Assembly: GCA_948567375.1 (NCBI GenBank) | Contig: OX419760.1 | Location: 63,918,911 to 63,982,910, forward strand | Direction: 5' to 3' | Length of the DNA: 64,000 nt | DNA from: Lunularia cruciata | Taxonomy: Eukaryota; Streptophyta; Marchantiopsida; Lunulariales; Lunulariaceae | Shown: positions 13,501-25,894 of the stretch, piece by piece | Numbering within the stretch: the first letter of the stretch is position 1 | Layout of the letters: each line of letters begins with the position of its first letter | The notes under the pieces: model-generated | What the model was told of the DNA's origin: nothing | Database searches by the model: none | What the model saw: the letters and a program-made list of their open reading frames with translations, nothing else | Program-made: the position numbers and the translations under genes

Positions 13501-16500
13501 TTTAGAGAGCTCCCCAAGGAACCTGATGTTCCTGATCTTTGTCTCAATGTTCATTTGGTCCTACAATAAAGCAAAGCAGGAAGAGAAAGAAACTGTCGAG
13601 CATTCGGAAACGGGATGTAGTAACAATTCAATCTTCTAATGTAGACTAACCTGCTTCAGTAAACGGAGGACTTGCTCAAACCAAGCTTCATTGACCTCAT
13701 CGCCATACGGAAAGAGGTAAAAGGGAAAAGGCAACTCTCTTACCTTTTTGGTCATCAAAAAATTGAATTCTTCTTCTAGCCACTGGAGGATCATGGGTGC
13801 GACTTCTTTCATACACGTCGAAAGGGTGGCGATCATCCTCGAGTAGTATGGTATCAGCTCCAACGAAGTACGCGGCACATTGAAAAGGGCTCTGACAAGC
13901 TTCTTTCGATTGCTTTTCGAATTTAAATAGCAGAAGTCAACCTGCGCAGACAAGGACATCCACTGAAATATAAGCCCTACGGTCTACAAACTAGCTCAGT
14001 ATTTCAAAGACAGTGCAGAAAGCTTTCCCAACCTGCACCTGTAAATTTCAGGCCATAAAGTTCCAATTTCATCTTCCAATTAGCGTTTGTCATGGTATAT
14101 GGAAGCAACACGAAGACTGTTGCGCTCCTTGACAGCAAGAGACCCTTTCGACTATGGAACCTCAGTTTCCTTAGCAAAAGATGTCCACTCGGGGTCAGAA
14201 AGAAAGATGGTAAAATATCCATACCGTTAGTTGGTCAATAAGGTCACGACTAACGCATCCTGGAAGCCGCTGAAGAAGGCTATCCAGACTAGCACCCTCT
14301 AGCCCCTTAATTTTTTCCTTCTCACTGTCCTTGTCTCCTTTCTTGTCAAATTCTTTATCCCTGGCTTTCTCTTTGTCCGTCTCCTTTCCTCGCTCTTTCT
14401 CATCTTTCTCCTTGTCCTTAACGGCTGGAGAAGTCTTCTCCTCGACCATATAACACGGTATCTCTAAGCTTTCAGGATTTTGTGTTCCATCCACCCCGTC
14501 CGTCAGGATACTCTCGGCAGATGATGTTTGATCGGGCTCACGACCATCCTGCAATGCTTATTATGATTATATAGAATAAGCCTGATGGCTTCCTTGCAAG
14601 TCATGTGAAGACAGGAAGACATAACTTAAAGTCAACCCACCCACTCGTCTTGAACACGACGACCATGGGGGAGAACGAAATGGAAGCATAATGTTCTAGG
14701 CTTGTTGAAGAATATAATAGATCATCTAACCTTCTAACATCTGCAATTCAAGCTAAGTGCTTGAAGGACGAAACAGTACCTGCTGATCGCCTGACTTGTG
14801 AATCTGTGAAGAATCGCCCTTAGGTTCAGCTTCTCCAAGCAAAACTGCCGGCACAAAAGCTCTGTGGGACCACATTGCTGTCAGGAAAAGCAACAAATAT
14901 GAAAGATGACTGGAACCAAAAACTTCCAGACACAAACTATAGTGTCAATATTTAGTTCTGGAAACAGTTGTTAGTATTTGATGTAGTACTATTGAGTACA
15001 GGGTTAGGAAGTATACCGCAAGTCAGGTAAGCTTTCATAAAATGACCTGGTATCCTCATCATCCCAGATTGGCTCAGGACCGTTTAGATCCTTTCCCACC
15101 AAAGCTGAGGCCACGTCATCTGCTGATGTCAATCTAGTTGTATGACCATCCTCAGGCATGACTGGTGGCTGGATGTCAAGTGCCTCCGCCAGCCTGATGT
15201 CATATAACAACCGATATCAATTCGCTAGAAGTGAGAACATTTCATGTGACCATTCACAAAATTCAGTTGGTCCGAAATAGTGCAATCCTGTTCCCTACTC
15301 AGCTATGAAACATGAAACTGACACGATAGGCCCGTCACAACTGAAACTCACAGATCAACCTTATGATTTATGTTAGCCTCCAAATTGAACAATCATGCGA
15401 GACAATTGGAAGAGTACTCACGATGATATGTTTCTAAATAGGTGTTCATATGACTTGCGCAGCTTTTCATACGCGGAAGCATTTTCCTCACTCAACTCTC
15501 CTTTCGCATTGAGCATCCGCGCATTTTCTTGTTCTAGAAGCCTCAAGGACTGTATATTGTCATATCACAGGTCCAAATATGCTTATAAGCGCGTCCCAGA
15601 AAGTTCTCTACTTCCTAACGCACTAATTAGACCAGACTTAAAGCATGAAACAACATAGTTGCAGAAGTATACTCATTCCCATAGCAATCACTAACAGCCG
15701 AACATACCCCATGCTCCGATTGCAACAGGTCAACAGCAACATCAAAGAAGGACTGGAACATTCTGCGAAAATGTTTCTTCTGTTCGGCTGTCTCGCTGAG
15801 CTCCTTGTAGATCTGCCAGGTAAATAGAAGCTTACTCGCTCGTAAGAACTTTAAACTTCAGTGCCGTCGCTTCCACAGTCTGTTCTGATGAGGTGCTGAC
15901 AGTCTGTTCTTCCACAGTTTGTCTAATTTTGCAAATGCGTCTTTAAGTTCTATCTTAAAGCACAGCTTAAATTGTTTTACACATACGAGCAAATCCTCAC
16001 CTAAGTATTTCAAGACTGCATAAGATATAAGTTCAATCGATGAACGGAGAACATCCGGATGAACAAAAATATACTGGCCGGAAACCAAATTTTGGTTCTC
16101 TACAAAGACAAGAGCAGCGCACTTGCGGAGCAGATAAAAGAAAATTCACCAAATGCATTTTGATACAAATTAGCCAGGGGTGCAGGATAACCTAGAGAAA
16201 TCACATTACGCATGCCTTACCTCTTCTTGTACGTCTTGGTTGCCAAGAGGCAGTCCTAAGAGCACGCGTGCTTGGCGAGCAAAGCTCACGAGCAATGATA
16301 AATTTGTCTGAGCTACTTCTCGATCTTTCAAATGATCAGCGCTGGTTAGGTCTTTGATAATGGTAACAAAAATTCCGGCATCGTCGAAAACCCCACAAAA
16401 GTAGAGTTCCACTAATAATCTGAGAGTGCTTCTCTTTCTCATTGCTCGAGAGCTCCTATCGGCTTCTGCATCATCTGCTGTCTTCCCAGGAAAAAACATC

Positions 16501-17829
16501 TTCACCAGACCTTGTACGAGATTCGGAGAGAAGTCTTTATAACGTTGGTGAAGCAACGAACAAACCTGCCGTACAAAAAAACATCGCAAGTGAAAAATGG
16601 GTCAGATAACAAACGCAGTACGCTGAGCTCCCAAACCTAAAATATTGGTAATTTGCAGGTTCAAACACTACATCTGCACCCATTCCTCTTGAGTTATGAT
16701 CATCCGGTGGGTGACCAATTGATTTCCCAACCCCGTATTATATTTGTTAAATTCCTCTAGAGTTCTGCCATCTACTTAGGGTAAAGTCAATTAAGGGTTG
16801 TGCAAAACAACCTCCTAATGCAAAAAATCACTTCGACTTAGGTGAATTGCCGCTCCCAGAAGTTTGCTTTAAGCGAATGCGTAAAAATTGCAGGGAATCA
16901 ACTCGTACCTGAACTGCTGCATTGATGTCCGAAGTCTTTAGTTTTGCATCACAAATTGCGGTAACTGCCTCCGTGACGAACTTGCTCAGGTTCACTGATC
17001 TCAACTCTTCTAGCAACCCTTCCTGCTGCTCTTCATTTATCTGTTTCAATTTCTTGATCACGGCAGTGTTGCGCTTGATGCTGGAATCAAGGGTTCTTAA
17101 AGAGGCTGCGTCTGTAGCCAAACGATCAATCCACTTTTCTTAAACCATTTGAAATTCATGTGCCCCGTCAGTCTCTCAATGACAGTTAGGTCCCTATGAC
17201 ATACTGTCTTAAAATCTGGGTGCCGCAGCGTGGATTGAGACAGGTAAAATCTCGCACCATTGATTATCTTATCAACGCAAAGTTAAACACCACACCGAGT
17301 AGACCACCACCACTAAATACCAAGAGAGCGTATGTGCTGACGAGCATACCGGGCCTTTCTGGCGATAAATTCACGTGCCGCAACGACAGCTTCGCATCAG
17401 CCGCCTTCTTCATTTCTTGGAGCCGTAACTGAGAGTCCTGCACTCATGCACTTGGAGGACTCAAACTAAGATAATTGCCGCATATCCTCACAAAAGTCCT
17501 AGCACAGCCGTTCGAAATTGGTTGTGGTAGCTGAACCTTGCCATATCATAATCTACGCACCAATCATCATCAATTGAGTGACAACCGAGCGGTCTTCAGT
17601 TCTCTTAATCTCTTTTACATGCCAAAACATCGCACCCAAAAGACGATACACAAAATGCGCTCACTGTGAGCTTAAGTCCTTCTAGCATCCCAATCAGAAG
17701 CCAAAACTTCCACTTCCAACCCAGGACAAGAATAAACCAGACACAAATTCAACAAGACGAACATCTACACTATCAACCACCAGAACTAACCCTCTTCTGA
17801 TCATCTGGCCCTCCGGAGAAGGACTCCAT
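10562..17829 (-). CDS. UPF2: UPF2, nonsense-mediated decay scaffold (16 coding exons)
   Basis: UPF2 bridges UPF3 at exon junctions to the helicase UPF1 and so triggers decay of mRNAs with premature stops; it is mainly cytoplasmic and perinuclear. Coding exons, high to low: 17829-17791, 17437-17350, 17111-16909, 16565-16221, 15812-15708, 15549-15422, 15193-15017, 14861-14780, 14548-14225, 13941-13744, 13560-13459, 13250-12999, 12705-12487, 12265-12095, 11892-11707, 11566-10562. All introns are GT-AG (140-408 bp) and phases agree. The total is 3624 nt, 1207 residues plus TGA; from memory, Arabidopsis UPF2 is about 1180. MIF4G domains lie near residues 45-260, 470-680 and 690-880. A Lys/Glu-rich stretch (430-475) and an acidic stretch (960-1017) precede the UPF1-binding segment (1030-1125). 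Landmarks are LRTLDSSIKRNTAVIKKLKQ, LLQRLPGCVSRDLIDQLT and VRPPLHQ. The start is the first ATG in good context (GAGACATGG). Exon 1 and the 17437 and 17111 acceptors are inferred from phase and similarity. No stop or frameshift was seen. Confidence 0.95.
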
Positions 17830-19300
17830 GTCTCGCAGTTCGCCGAGCACTCCCCTTGCTCTCCTCTCTGAACTGCCTCACTTCACCTGGCCCATCCGTC
17901 TGGCCAAGCTCCCTACAACCCCTATCCCTTCTCGCCTCTTCCAGCCAATGTTAACCTGTGGAATACTCTTCCTCCTCTTGAGAGCAGATCGGATAATTCC
18001 AACAGGAAACAGATACCGAGGGTAACCACAACAGTGGTCCCTGCCCTGCTCTGTCTGCTCCACTCCAATAATGTTCTCACAAACTCTTGGCACAATAAAC
18101 CTGCCCTCCCTTCTCTTCTTCCTTCAATGCATGATATGTCTCTCTGTACAGCCCCCGCCACACCACAAGCTAATGCTTCTTCTTCTTCGGTCGATTGCAA
18201 ATCTGAGTATCTGCTCCAGAAGCCAAGCAGGCATACATCCGCCTTTTATGCAGATCTGCTCCCTCTTTCTCGATCTCCTTCCTCTTAACTGTAATCTCCT
18301 ACTTCAGACCGCAAGCCAAGCCAGGCGTGCTCTCGGATGAAGTAGTCAACGTGTCACTGTGCTTTCTAGTGGACTCTGTAGAGATTAGACCCCCTTCCCG
18401 TGTCTGTACTTTTGGTGCTGATTCACCATTTCTTGTTCTTCGCGGGCGTGTTTTTCTCTTATGGGACAGAACTTTCTTATCTTCATCTATGAGCATATAT
18501 TTCCTCTCTTGTTTCAGATTTCCTTTTATTTGGTTGTTAAATCAGACCATGCTATCAAGTACTTACCCATCTGCTCGATTTGCCTCTTCTTATCAGACGA
18601 TGTTAGTGAACATTTCTTCCCCCCTTTACCTAAAATTTAAACTAGATTCTTCATTGAGTTTAGAAGGCATTCCGTTTGAGTACGGGATGATTAAGAGCCC
18701 GATCTCTTGTTAACTTAGGAACCCCATGCATGGCTCTTCTTTATTTGGCGGTTTTCTTCCTTCCTCCCTTTCGTATAGTCAACTATAATACGAAATGGGA
18801 CAATTCACGCGTTCTCTTATTGTCTTGCTAATTTTCTGCTAGTTGGGGTTTTTTTTTACAGTTTCATTTTTACAGTCTCAAATTCTTTAGTCTTAAATGA
18901 TCTCAGGTCTCTTTCTTTACCTTCCCTATTCCTATAGTTTAGGTAGTAAAATATTTTCTCCTTGGGTTCAGCTTTATTATGATGGAATTTGGAAATTTGC
19001 CTATAACTTGCTTGAAATCATTTGACAAGTATTTAAAACTCAACAGATGAATCAATGTCGTTGGTTTGTCTTGGTTCCCCGTGAAGATGTTTTAGTTCTC
19101 TACTATTGAAAAGTTCCTCTTAAATACGGTTTGTGCCATAATAATTTACTTCTCATTCTCCCCTCTATTTAAGAGATTTCTAGGTTAATTTGTTTTCGAA
19201 CAAGTTGCAACGAGTACCAAAAATGATGTACACTGATTTTTTCATTACACTATCAAAATTTTAAACATTTTTGTGAACTTACATGAGTAAAGTAAAGTAT
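17830..19300. promoter_or_regulatory. UPF2 5' flank and likely promoter region
   Basis: Directly upstream of the UPF2 start codon. Bases 17830-18300 are fairly GC-rich with pyrimidine-rich runs on the plus strand, as in many 5' untranslated regions. From about 18440 the sequence turns AT-rich up to the P5 remnant at 19310. Short open frames on both strands (e.g. 17922-18200 minus, 18327-18713 plus) show no family features. I cannot place the transcription start or a TATA box with confidence. Confidence 0.45.
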
Positions 19301-19309
19301 CAAACTATA

Positions 19310-20789
19310 AAAACATTAACAAACTTAATACATGGTGCTTATATACATCACTACACATCATACATTGTTGTCAACAAAAACACTGTAGAAACACGATTCA
19401 CATGTAATCATACATGAACTCTAAAGTATCACAATAATCAATTCATTCTTCCACTCAAATCATACTCAAATTAGATATATACTCAATCCTTCACTCAACA
19501 ATCTGTCAACAACTAGATGTTGATTACAATCAAACCACTCTAGGTGACGCACGCTGGTTTGTGTTCACCATAGCTAGAAACTTGACGGCTCAACATCAAA
19601 GAAATGAGGTCTCTGGAGCTGCACTTCAGAGATATACCCCTTTGCTTTGCCTAGGTCACTAGTCCTAATGGTGCTACTGATGACACATCCAATGGTGCAC
19701 ACGGTGCAAGTGATGGTGAGTCCCACCATGTTGATCAACAACCCTAACATAAAATTGGATGATCAACAAATAGTTTATTAGTAACTACCAAAATACCTAT
19801 GACTACAAACACTTCCACTCCATTGTTTGAGCAACCTAGCTTTGACACTACAAATGTCATGATAACTATCATGTGCATATACATTGCTATACAACATACA
19901 CTCTAGAAGCACAACTCACACATAAGTCATACATGTGCCACAATTTCACCCTTAGTGGGCGACTAGGTCCCTCCAACTCCAAATAGCCATCTACTCCAAG
20001 TATGTGGTATACACTATGGTTGGCAAAGATCAAGAGGTCGAGTGCTATCAAGCTCCATCGTTAGTCGCCTATCTACAATCTAGACCACATAAAGAGTGAA
20101 CTAGCTATAGGTCAAGTACATCTAGGACATAATTATTGTCCTTTAGGAACCACCATGAGCAGAGGAGTCACGTATGCAATATGCAATCCTCTCAAATAGC
20201 TATCACACACCAACATAGTAGCAGCTCCAACAAAAGAGCTACATAACATACTCTACAAATCTACACATACAAGTGCCAAGCTTGGGTGCATAATGCCATC
20301 AATGTTTGGGAGGTGGCATGGTGCACAATTGAGCACATGATCCTTCCAAAAAACACCATCACATCTTTCTAACATGAGGACTCTTGAAGGGAAAACCTCA
20401 TGCACTCTCAAGATGGTGTAGCCTATAGTAACATCAAGTGTCATTGATACTATCTATTATAGATATACATATTCCCTTGGATGAAGTTGATGGATCAAGG
20501 GTCTATAACCTCCTCCTCAAATAGTAGCATATTGTAAGGTGTCCTTATGTTGAGCAATTGTAAAGTTCTCAAAAGCCATTGGCATCACTCTCCAAAGACT
20601 TTTGCACGTTAAGAACATGTGCTCACCCATACGTTTGGATCATCCAAGTCCAAGACTATGGTAGCATCTTGATAAATAGTTGTAGATAAATTTGGATCTT
20701 GTCCATAGAGTAGAAAGTAAGGAGAGAAGGGTGTTAAGGAGGTGTGTTGTCTGAACCAATAGCCCATGGCCAACCAAGGTAACTAGAGA
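19310..20789 (-). mobile_element. P-family 3' end fragment (P5): integrase, PHD, LTR
   Basis: Minus-strand remnant in the order integrase tail (about 20789-20450), PHD module (20444-20112), 3' untranslated part, LTR (about 19955-19430), then a second LTR-head copy (about 19430-19310). It matches P3 at 37455-38960. The right edge at about 20789 breaks inside integrase and runs straight into a plus-strand LTR, so the 5' part of this copy has been lost. Confidence 0.7.
20112..20444 (-). pseudogene. Integrase tail with degraded PHD finger (P5)
   Basis: The frame at 20444-20253 reads the integrase tail (TLDVTIGYTILRVHEVFPS) and the linker CHLPNIDGIMHPSLALV, then reaches a TAG just before the finger. 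Downstream the finger continues in frame with MLVCDSY and ends LCPRCT. The first Cys is now Ser, the fourth is Tyr, the Trp of the GQW motif is a stop, and the WHMAC block reads LHIAY. The module is clearly related to the copies at 3520, 36481 and 38286. Confidence 0.65.
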
Positions 20790-21047
20790 TCAACGACTAG
20801 AGTTTTTGACGATCAAATTTCCTATATGGGGTATTGACTGCATGGTAGGTTCACCGTCATTTGCACCATCAAGTGTGCCATCAATAAGACCATTAGGGTT
20901 GGAGATCCATGTCAAAATCAAAGGTATATCTTAGAAGTGTAGCTCTAGAGAGCTCACTTTTCTAATTTGAGCCTTTGAGCTCTTGGCTAGAGTGGATAGA
21001 AAGTTGGTGAGTGTCACCTAAAGTCTCTTAGCTAGAGTGGATGTGGT

Positions 21048-24000
21048 GTGACAACCCAACAAATATCACTTTTGCGGTAATCAGGTAAGTAAATTTCATT
21101 CCCGTAGAGATACTAATCAGAAATGTCCATATACGAAGCAAAGTAACAATGTAGTTCTTCTTGAGTTCTTCTTTAATTTCTCAAGTAGAAACCACACCCA
21201 AAAGATAGTAACAAGCTCACAATCTTGACAACTTGTCACAGATGCACACTCCTATAATCACAACATAACAAATTCTGTCCAAACAAATCTTGATTGTGAT
21301 GATTCAGATTCTCCCGAAGATGGCACTTCATTGCAAAAACGACTTTGCCTCAGAATTGTGTTCCACCCTTCCACTGAAGGCACAACTTCCTTGATCAAAA
21401 TTGCTTCACATCAACTTTGTGCTACACTCACAAATGCAAAATACTACCAACACTACAATTCCTCTTAGATATGTCAAGGCATTGCTCCGATTGCACTTCA
21501 CTCAAGATCAAACAAACAGAATGAAGATCAAGGCTACAGAATCCAACATCCAACAAACACACTAACTTGCACTTCAAATTTCTCCATACACTCACAAACA
21601 TAGACATAGGGTTGATACTCGGAATCAAGCTCAAGCAATAAGCACTAAAAACAACACTTCACTTTTATCTATCTTCAAAAATATGAATATTGAACAACAG
21701 CCTACTGCAAATGCCCCTCTTCAAATAGTGAAGCAAACAATAGTTACTAACAAAAATACCATTCTACAACAACTCTTCTAACATGTAGATCCAAACTGAC
21801 AATACAACTCTTCATATCTGCCTCTTCAAATCTCAAATTTGTTACTACCCTGATCCGATGTCAACCTTGTTATTTGCTTTCAAACCCAATGATCTTCCTA
21901 TCACTTCTCCTTCTTTTGGTATATCTAATTCTACCAAATCCTTCACTATTTCTACTACTTCTACACTAGGAACTACAATTGAGCTCAAAAGTAACCCTTC
22001 TATCTCCTTATCTCTTGATCCACTCTGCTCTAATGTCTTTAATAATAAGTCCGATGACACTTGAATTCCTAATTCTGCAACATCGGACTTCCTCTCCTTT
22101 GTCACACTACTCTTAATTCTCTCTAACTATGACTTGACTAAATCTAATCTAAGACTGACAATGTTTCCTACTTCTAACATCTTTTGATCTACTTACTCCC
22201 TTAATTGAATCAGTAAAGTGTTCATATCCACATCTTTGGCTTTCCTCTTCCAAGTTTCCTACACAAGCAACTGTAACTTGTGTAGACGTGCTTCTTCCAA
22301 CCTTCCTTCATCCTTTGTGCTTAAAATTGCTTGCTACTTTCCTGCAACTTCTCCTATTGATTCCGACGCATAACCTCAAGATTGCTCTGCCTTCAACTCT
22401 TTGCGGTACATCTTCAACTCATCTTTGTACTCAGCAACAAGCATCTTCTTCTCCTCCGCATATTGAGAACTCTATAACTCAACGCTTTGTACCAACTTGC
22501 GCAATCTTTCTTCTTCTCAATGCCTAACTGCCAACTCTCTCTGCCATGCTTGATCCTTCCTGGCTGCACTCTTCTTCAAGCTTTCTAACTCTTGCTCCAT
22601 TATTGCGGCCATTGCCTTCACATGAATACTCTTGATGCACATATCACTGACCTCCTCTTTCATCTTGGTCAGCAACATTGCTTGCTCTTTCAATTCTTTT
22701 GCTTGCTTTTGTATTCCTTACATCTTGACTCAAAACTCTCTTGCAACTTCTCAAAAGTCTTCTTCTTCATGACCGCATCCACCCAAAGTTCTTCAACTTC
22801 CTTGTCTCTTTGGATTACATGCTCTTGCAAACCCTTCACTTCAACAAGCAGATACTTCACCACCTGCAACTCATTCGCCACCTTCATACAATCTTGGGGA
22901 ATTACCTTGTGGGTGCTCCTTCAACAATTCCAACAATGGAGTGACAACCTTTGATAGATATTGTATTCCACCAAAGCTCTCTTTGTCTTTGGCCCCACCT
23001 TCGTACTTTGCTTCTTCCATCAGCTCCTTCTGCCAAAGTCACGATCTTTGTATCTTCAGAGACACTGCTTCCAAGCTTCTTCTTCCTTACCTATTGAACT
23101 TGGCCCCATAGGGTACTCTTGTCTTTTAGCCCCCTTCTCTTCCACAACCAAGGCTATGCAATGATTTGTCTTTCTTGGTACACTATCAATCATCACATGA
23201 CAAGCTTCATCCACTCCAACTGATTGCTAAACCTTGTGTTCACCCTCACTCTTGCTTCCAGATTCCTCACTTTGTAAAGTGAGTTCATCTTCTTCTGAGT
23301 CCTCTCCTTGAGACTCTATCTCCCCTTCAAACTCGATTTCCAACGGTGCTTCTTTCTTCATCTTCTTACTCTACAAAACCAATCTTTGGGTCTTCCTTTG
23401 TGTTGGAGGCAACTTTGCTTCTTCAAGTTTATTGTGCTTCTTTGGGTTTATTGTGCTTCTTCTTCTTTTGGGCTTGTGACTTCTTCCCTCTTCTGTTGTC
23501 CCACCCTCAAGAAGTGATCATCACTAGCTCATAGGTGTGCCATATATTGTTGCTCTTCTTCATCTGCTTCCCGTCTCAATGTCTCAGGATGGAAATGCCA
23601 CAACATGCAATGCCTCTCCTCTACTGTTAGCAAGTTCAAGTAGAAGTGTGCTACAAGTGGTGCAAAATAATGTGGAGGCAAACCTATCCTCCAATTGACC
23701 ACCATCTGCCTTGTTTGTTGGTGAAAACACTTTGCCCAATTCACCTTCACTCTTGCAAACATCTGGTGGAAAAAGACCACCTACTACATGTTCACGTAAG
23801 TCATTTGTTCTGGTTTGAACATAACTATTATTGTCACCATGATACTTTTGATAATCGGGTCATGATAGGACTCTACCTTGTAACCATTTGTTGTGCACAA
23901 AGCAAAGAACAAATTTTGTATGTCCTTTGTCTCCTCTGCAGCATCACATCCAATAGAAGCTGATCCATGTTGGTTCTCCTACTTCCTTCCCCAACACTAA

Positions 24001-24802
24001 CCTCCAATCCGACTTAGTCCATCAAGCTAGATTTCCTTTCTTCCCCTCAACTTTGAGGCCTTCCTCGCAATTATTGGCAGCTATCTCTGCCATGATTCCT
24101 GGGAAACTGAAATTCCAATTCTAAGCTAAGAAAGTAACAAAAAGTCTATTCAAGACTTTGATTCTTGCTGTGACGTCCAATCCACAAATTGAAAAACTTT
24201 GCATTGCCAGAGCATTTGCGACCTTCTTTGCCATGATCTGCTCTCTCGTTCTTTGGCATTGGAAAACTATTCCTTCTCTTGGATGAGACACTCTAACCCC
24301 TTCTAGATTTTGGAAAATTTCACTCTCAATTGGCTTCTTGACACGCATTGCTATAAGACAACTACTCAGAGGAATAGGAAATCTACTTGACATATTCAAC
24401 TTGTCCCCGTGCAATTGCAATTTTATATTACCCCAAATTGTAGTCATTCTTTGGTCAATTTCAAAAGTGACTTCCCCTTCTTCTGCGTGTTGTTGTCTTG
24501 TTGCTGTCAAGATATGCTTCATCTACCTCTGCCATTTCTTGAAGTGTACTTTCTTGCCACGTACCAAGGTTGTTAGACGGTCTTTGTATTAGCCTTTGCT
24601 TCCCAATCCAAAGATGATGCTCTTCGGACTTCTTTCTTTGTACTCCTCTCTTGAGTACCTCCATCATTGGATTTAATCTCATCTTCTATGGATTTCCTCC
24701 AAAGACACTCTTGTCCATTGATTCTTTTGCAACTCAGCTTTCTTTGCTTACTTCTTCTCCAAATGCTAATAAATAGAAAAAACAAAAAATATGGGCACCA
24801 CA
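21048..24802 (-). mobile_element. C-family element, copy C2 (3755 bp, TSD TGTGG)
   Basis: The ends read TGTGACAACCC... and ...GGGCACCACA, flanked by a perfect 5-bp duplication TGTGG (21043-21047 and 24803-24807). The empty site is confirmed by the related LTR at about 4420-4450, which runs uninterrupted through GGCTGTGGCTTGATTG. TG...CA termini and a 5-bp duplication are hallmarks of LTR-retroelement integration. The two ends are not direct repeats of each other, so no LTR pair is present. The element reads on the minus strand, opposite to P2. Confidence 0.85.
21845..24530 (-). pseudogene. C-family long reading frame (copy C2), unknown protein
   Basis: Not a family I recognise. Pieces in order on the minus strand: an N-terminal block (24522-24121) with FPIPLSS, RTREQIMAKKVANALA and DVTARIKVLNRL; a middle block (23780-23529) with VFFHQMFARVKVNWAKCFH and QTRQMVVNWRIGLPPHY; a coiled-coil part (around 22887-22690); and a C-terminal block (22105-21845) ending KVDIGSG and a stop. 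The same blocks in the same order occur in C1 and C5, so the frame was once one protein of very roughly 850-900 residues. This copy is broken by many stops and shifts. Confidence 0.6.
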
Positions 24803-24907
24803 TGTGGCTTGATTGTAATCAATGCCTAGTTGTTGGCAGATTGTTAAGTGATAAATTAGGTATTAATCTGATTGAGTGTGATTTGAGTTGTGAACAAATT
24901 GATTACA

Positions 24908-25894
24908 TTAGAGAAGTGAGAGTCAAGGAGAAATCGAGTTTAGAAATTGAGGGTGTTGGCGGTATCTTTGAGCCCAGAGGATTGTGGTACCTTGATTGTA
25001 GTTCAGAGTTCTTTGAGAGTGATTGTGTGTAGAACCACGGGCCAAATTTAGAGCTTGAAGCGGTAGTGTTCATTTTGAGCTAAGGAGGTGAAAGCAGTAC
25101 CAATTTGGTACAAACTGAGCTCAAAGGGTAAAATTGAAGGTGGAGTTGGAAACCATTCCCACAAATTAGAGATTTGAAGATCCACATCTTTCCAATTTGG
25201 CTTGAGTGGAGATTTAGCAAAGGATTTGATGGTCAACTAACTCTAGAGATTCATATCAAATTTTACATCAGATTTCATGGAATGTTTATGTCAGATTTTG
25301 GCTAGAGTAAGTTTGATCCTATTATTGGTGATCCTTATAGCTGAGGAAGTAGATAGGTACTTTGATTATATCAATTGCCAAATGGTGGCAAAGTAAGTAC
25401 TGTGTTGATTTATGAGATGAAGGGTTTTTGTTTAGATTTCTTGTGATTGGACCCCCTTCATTCTCTACTTCATGTTTGTACACCATGTTTGTGTGAGGTA
25501 TTCTAACTTTAGAGCATTGGTGCTCTGGTGTGCTTGGTTGTGAGGCTAGAGTGATGACCAGCCAAACTACTTGTGTTTCTTTCTGGTGAGGCAAGAAGTG
25601 ATGAACGTGAGAGTGTGTGTTATAATGGCAGGTTATAGGTTGCCTTTTCCTCTAATGTAGTTATTGTAGTTAAGAACTACATTAGTGGATGATGTTTGGT
25701 TGGAGGTGTTAGCACTTGGTGGAGATTCTTGGTGGGTACTTGTGGTGGTTATAGGTGCAGTTTGCAATTTCTTGTTACTTTGTCACAATAGAGTTCTTTG
25801 GGGATTTTGGAGGAGATAACATTGTAATATGTAGTGGGTTTATCCAAAAGGTGCTCTATATCAACCTTTATCTTAAGTCCCAATGAGGGAGGAG
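24908..25894 (+). other. P2 leader (untranslated or extended LTR)
   Basis: Noncoding stretch between the GATTACA boundary and gag, matching P3 at 48500-49904. A mutated counterpart of the candidate P3 primer site lies just before gag (near 25857-25870). Confidence 0.55.

Larger units (their letters stand above)
20790..24907 (+). repeat. P2 5' LTR (truncated, interrupted by C2)
   Basis: LTR sequence lies at 20790-21047 and 24808-24907, matching the 3' LTR at 37070-37440. It lacks the LTR head. A GATTACA at 24901-24907 marks where it diverges from the 3' LTR. The real LTR may extend further into the leader, as discussed for P3. Confidence 0.6.

Noticed and set aside
15858-16088. Extra UPF2 exon (76-residue minus frame)
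   Set aside because: It falls in the intron between 16220 and 15813; exon 4 and exon 5 join in phase without it and give the expected UPF2 sequence.
18299-18713. Upstream gene or uORF near UPF2 on either strand
   Set aside because: Open frames are short, have no recognisable domain and no splice support.
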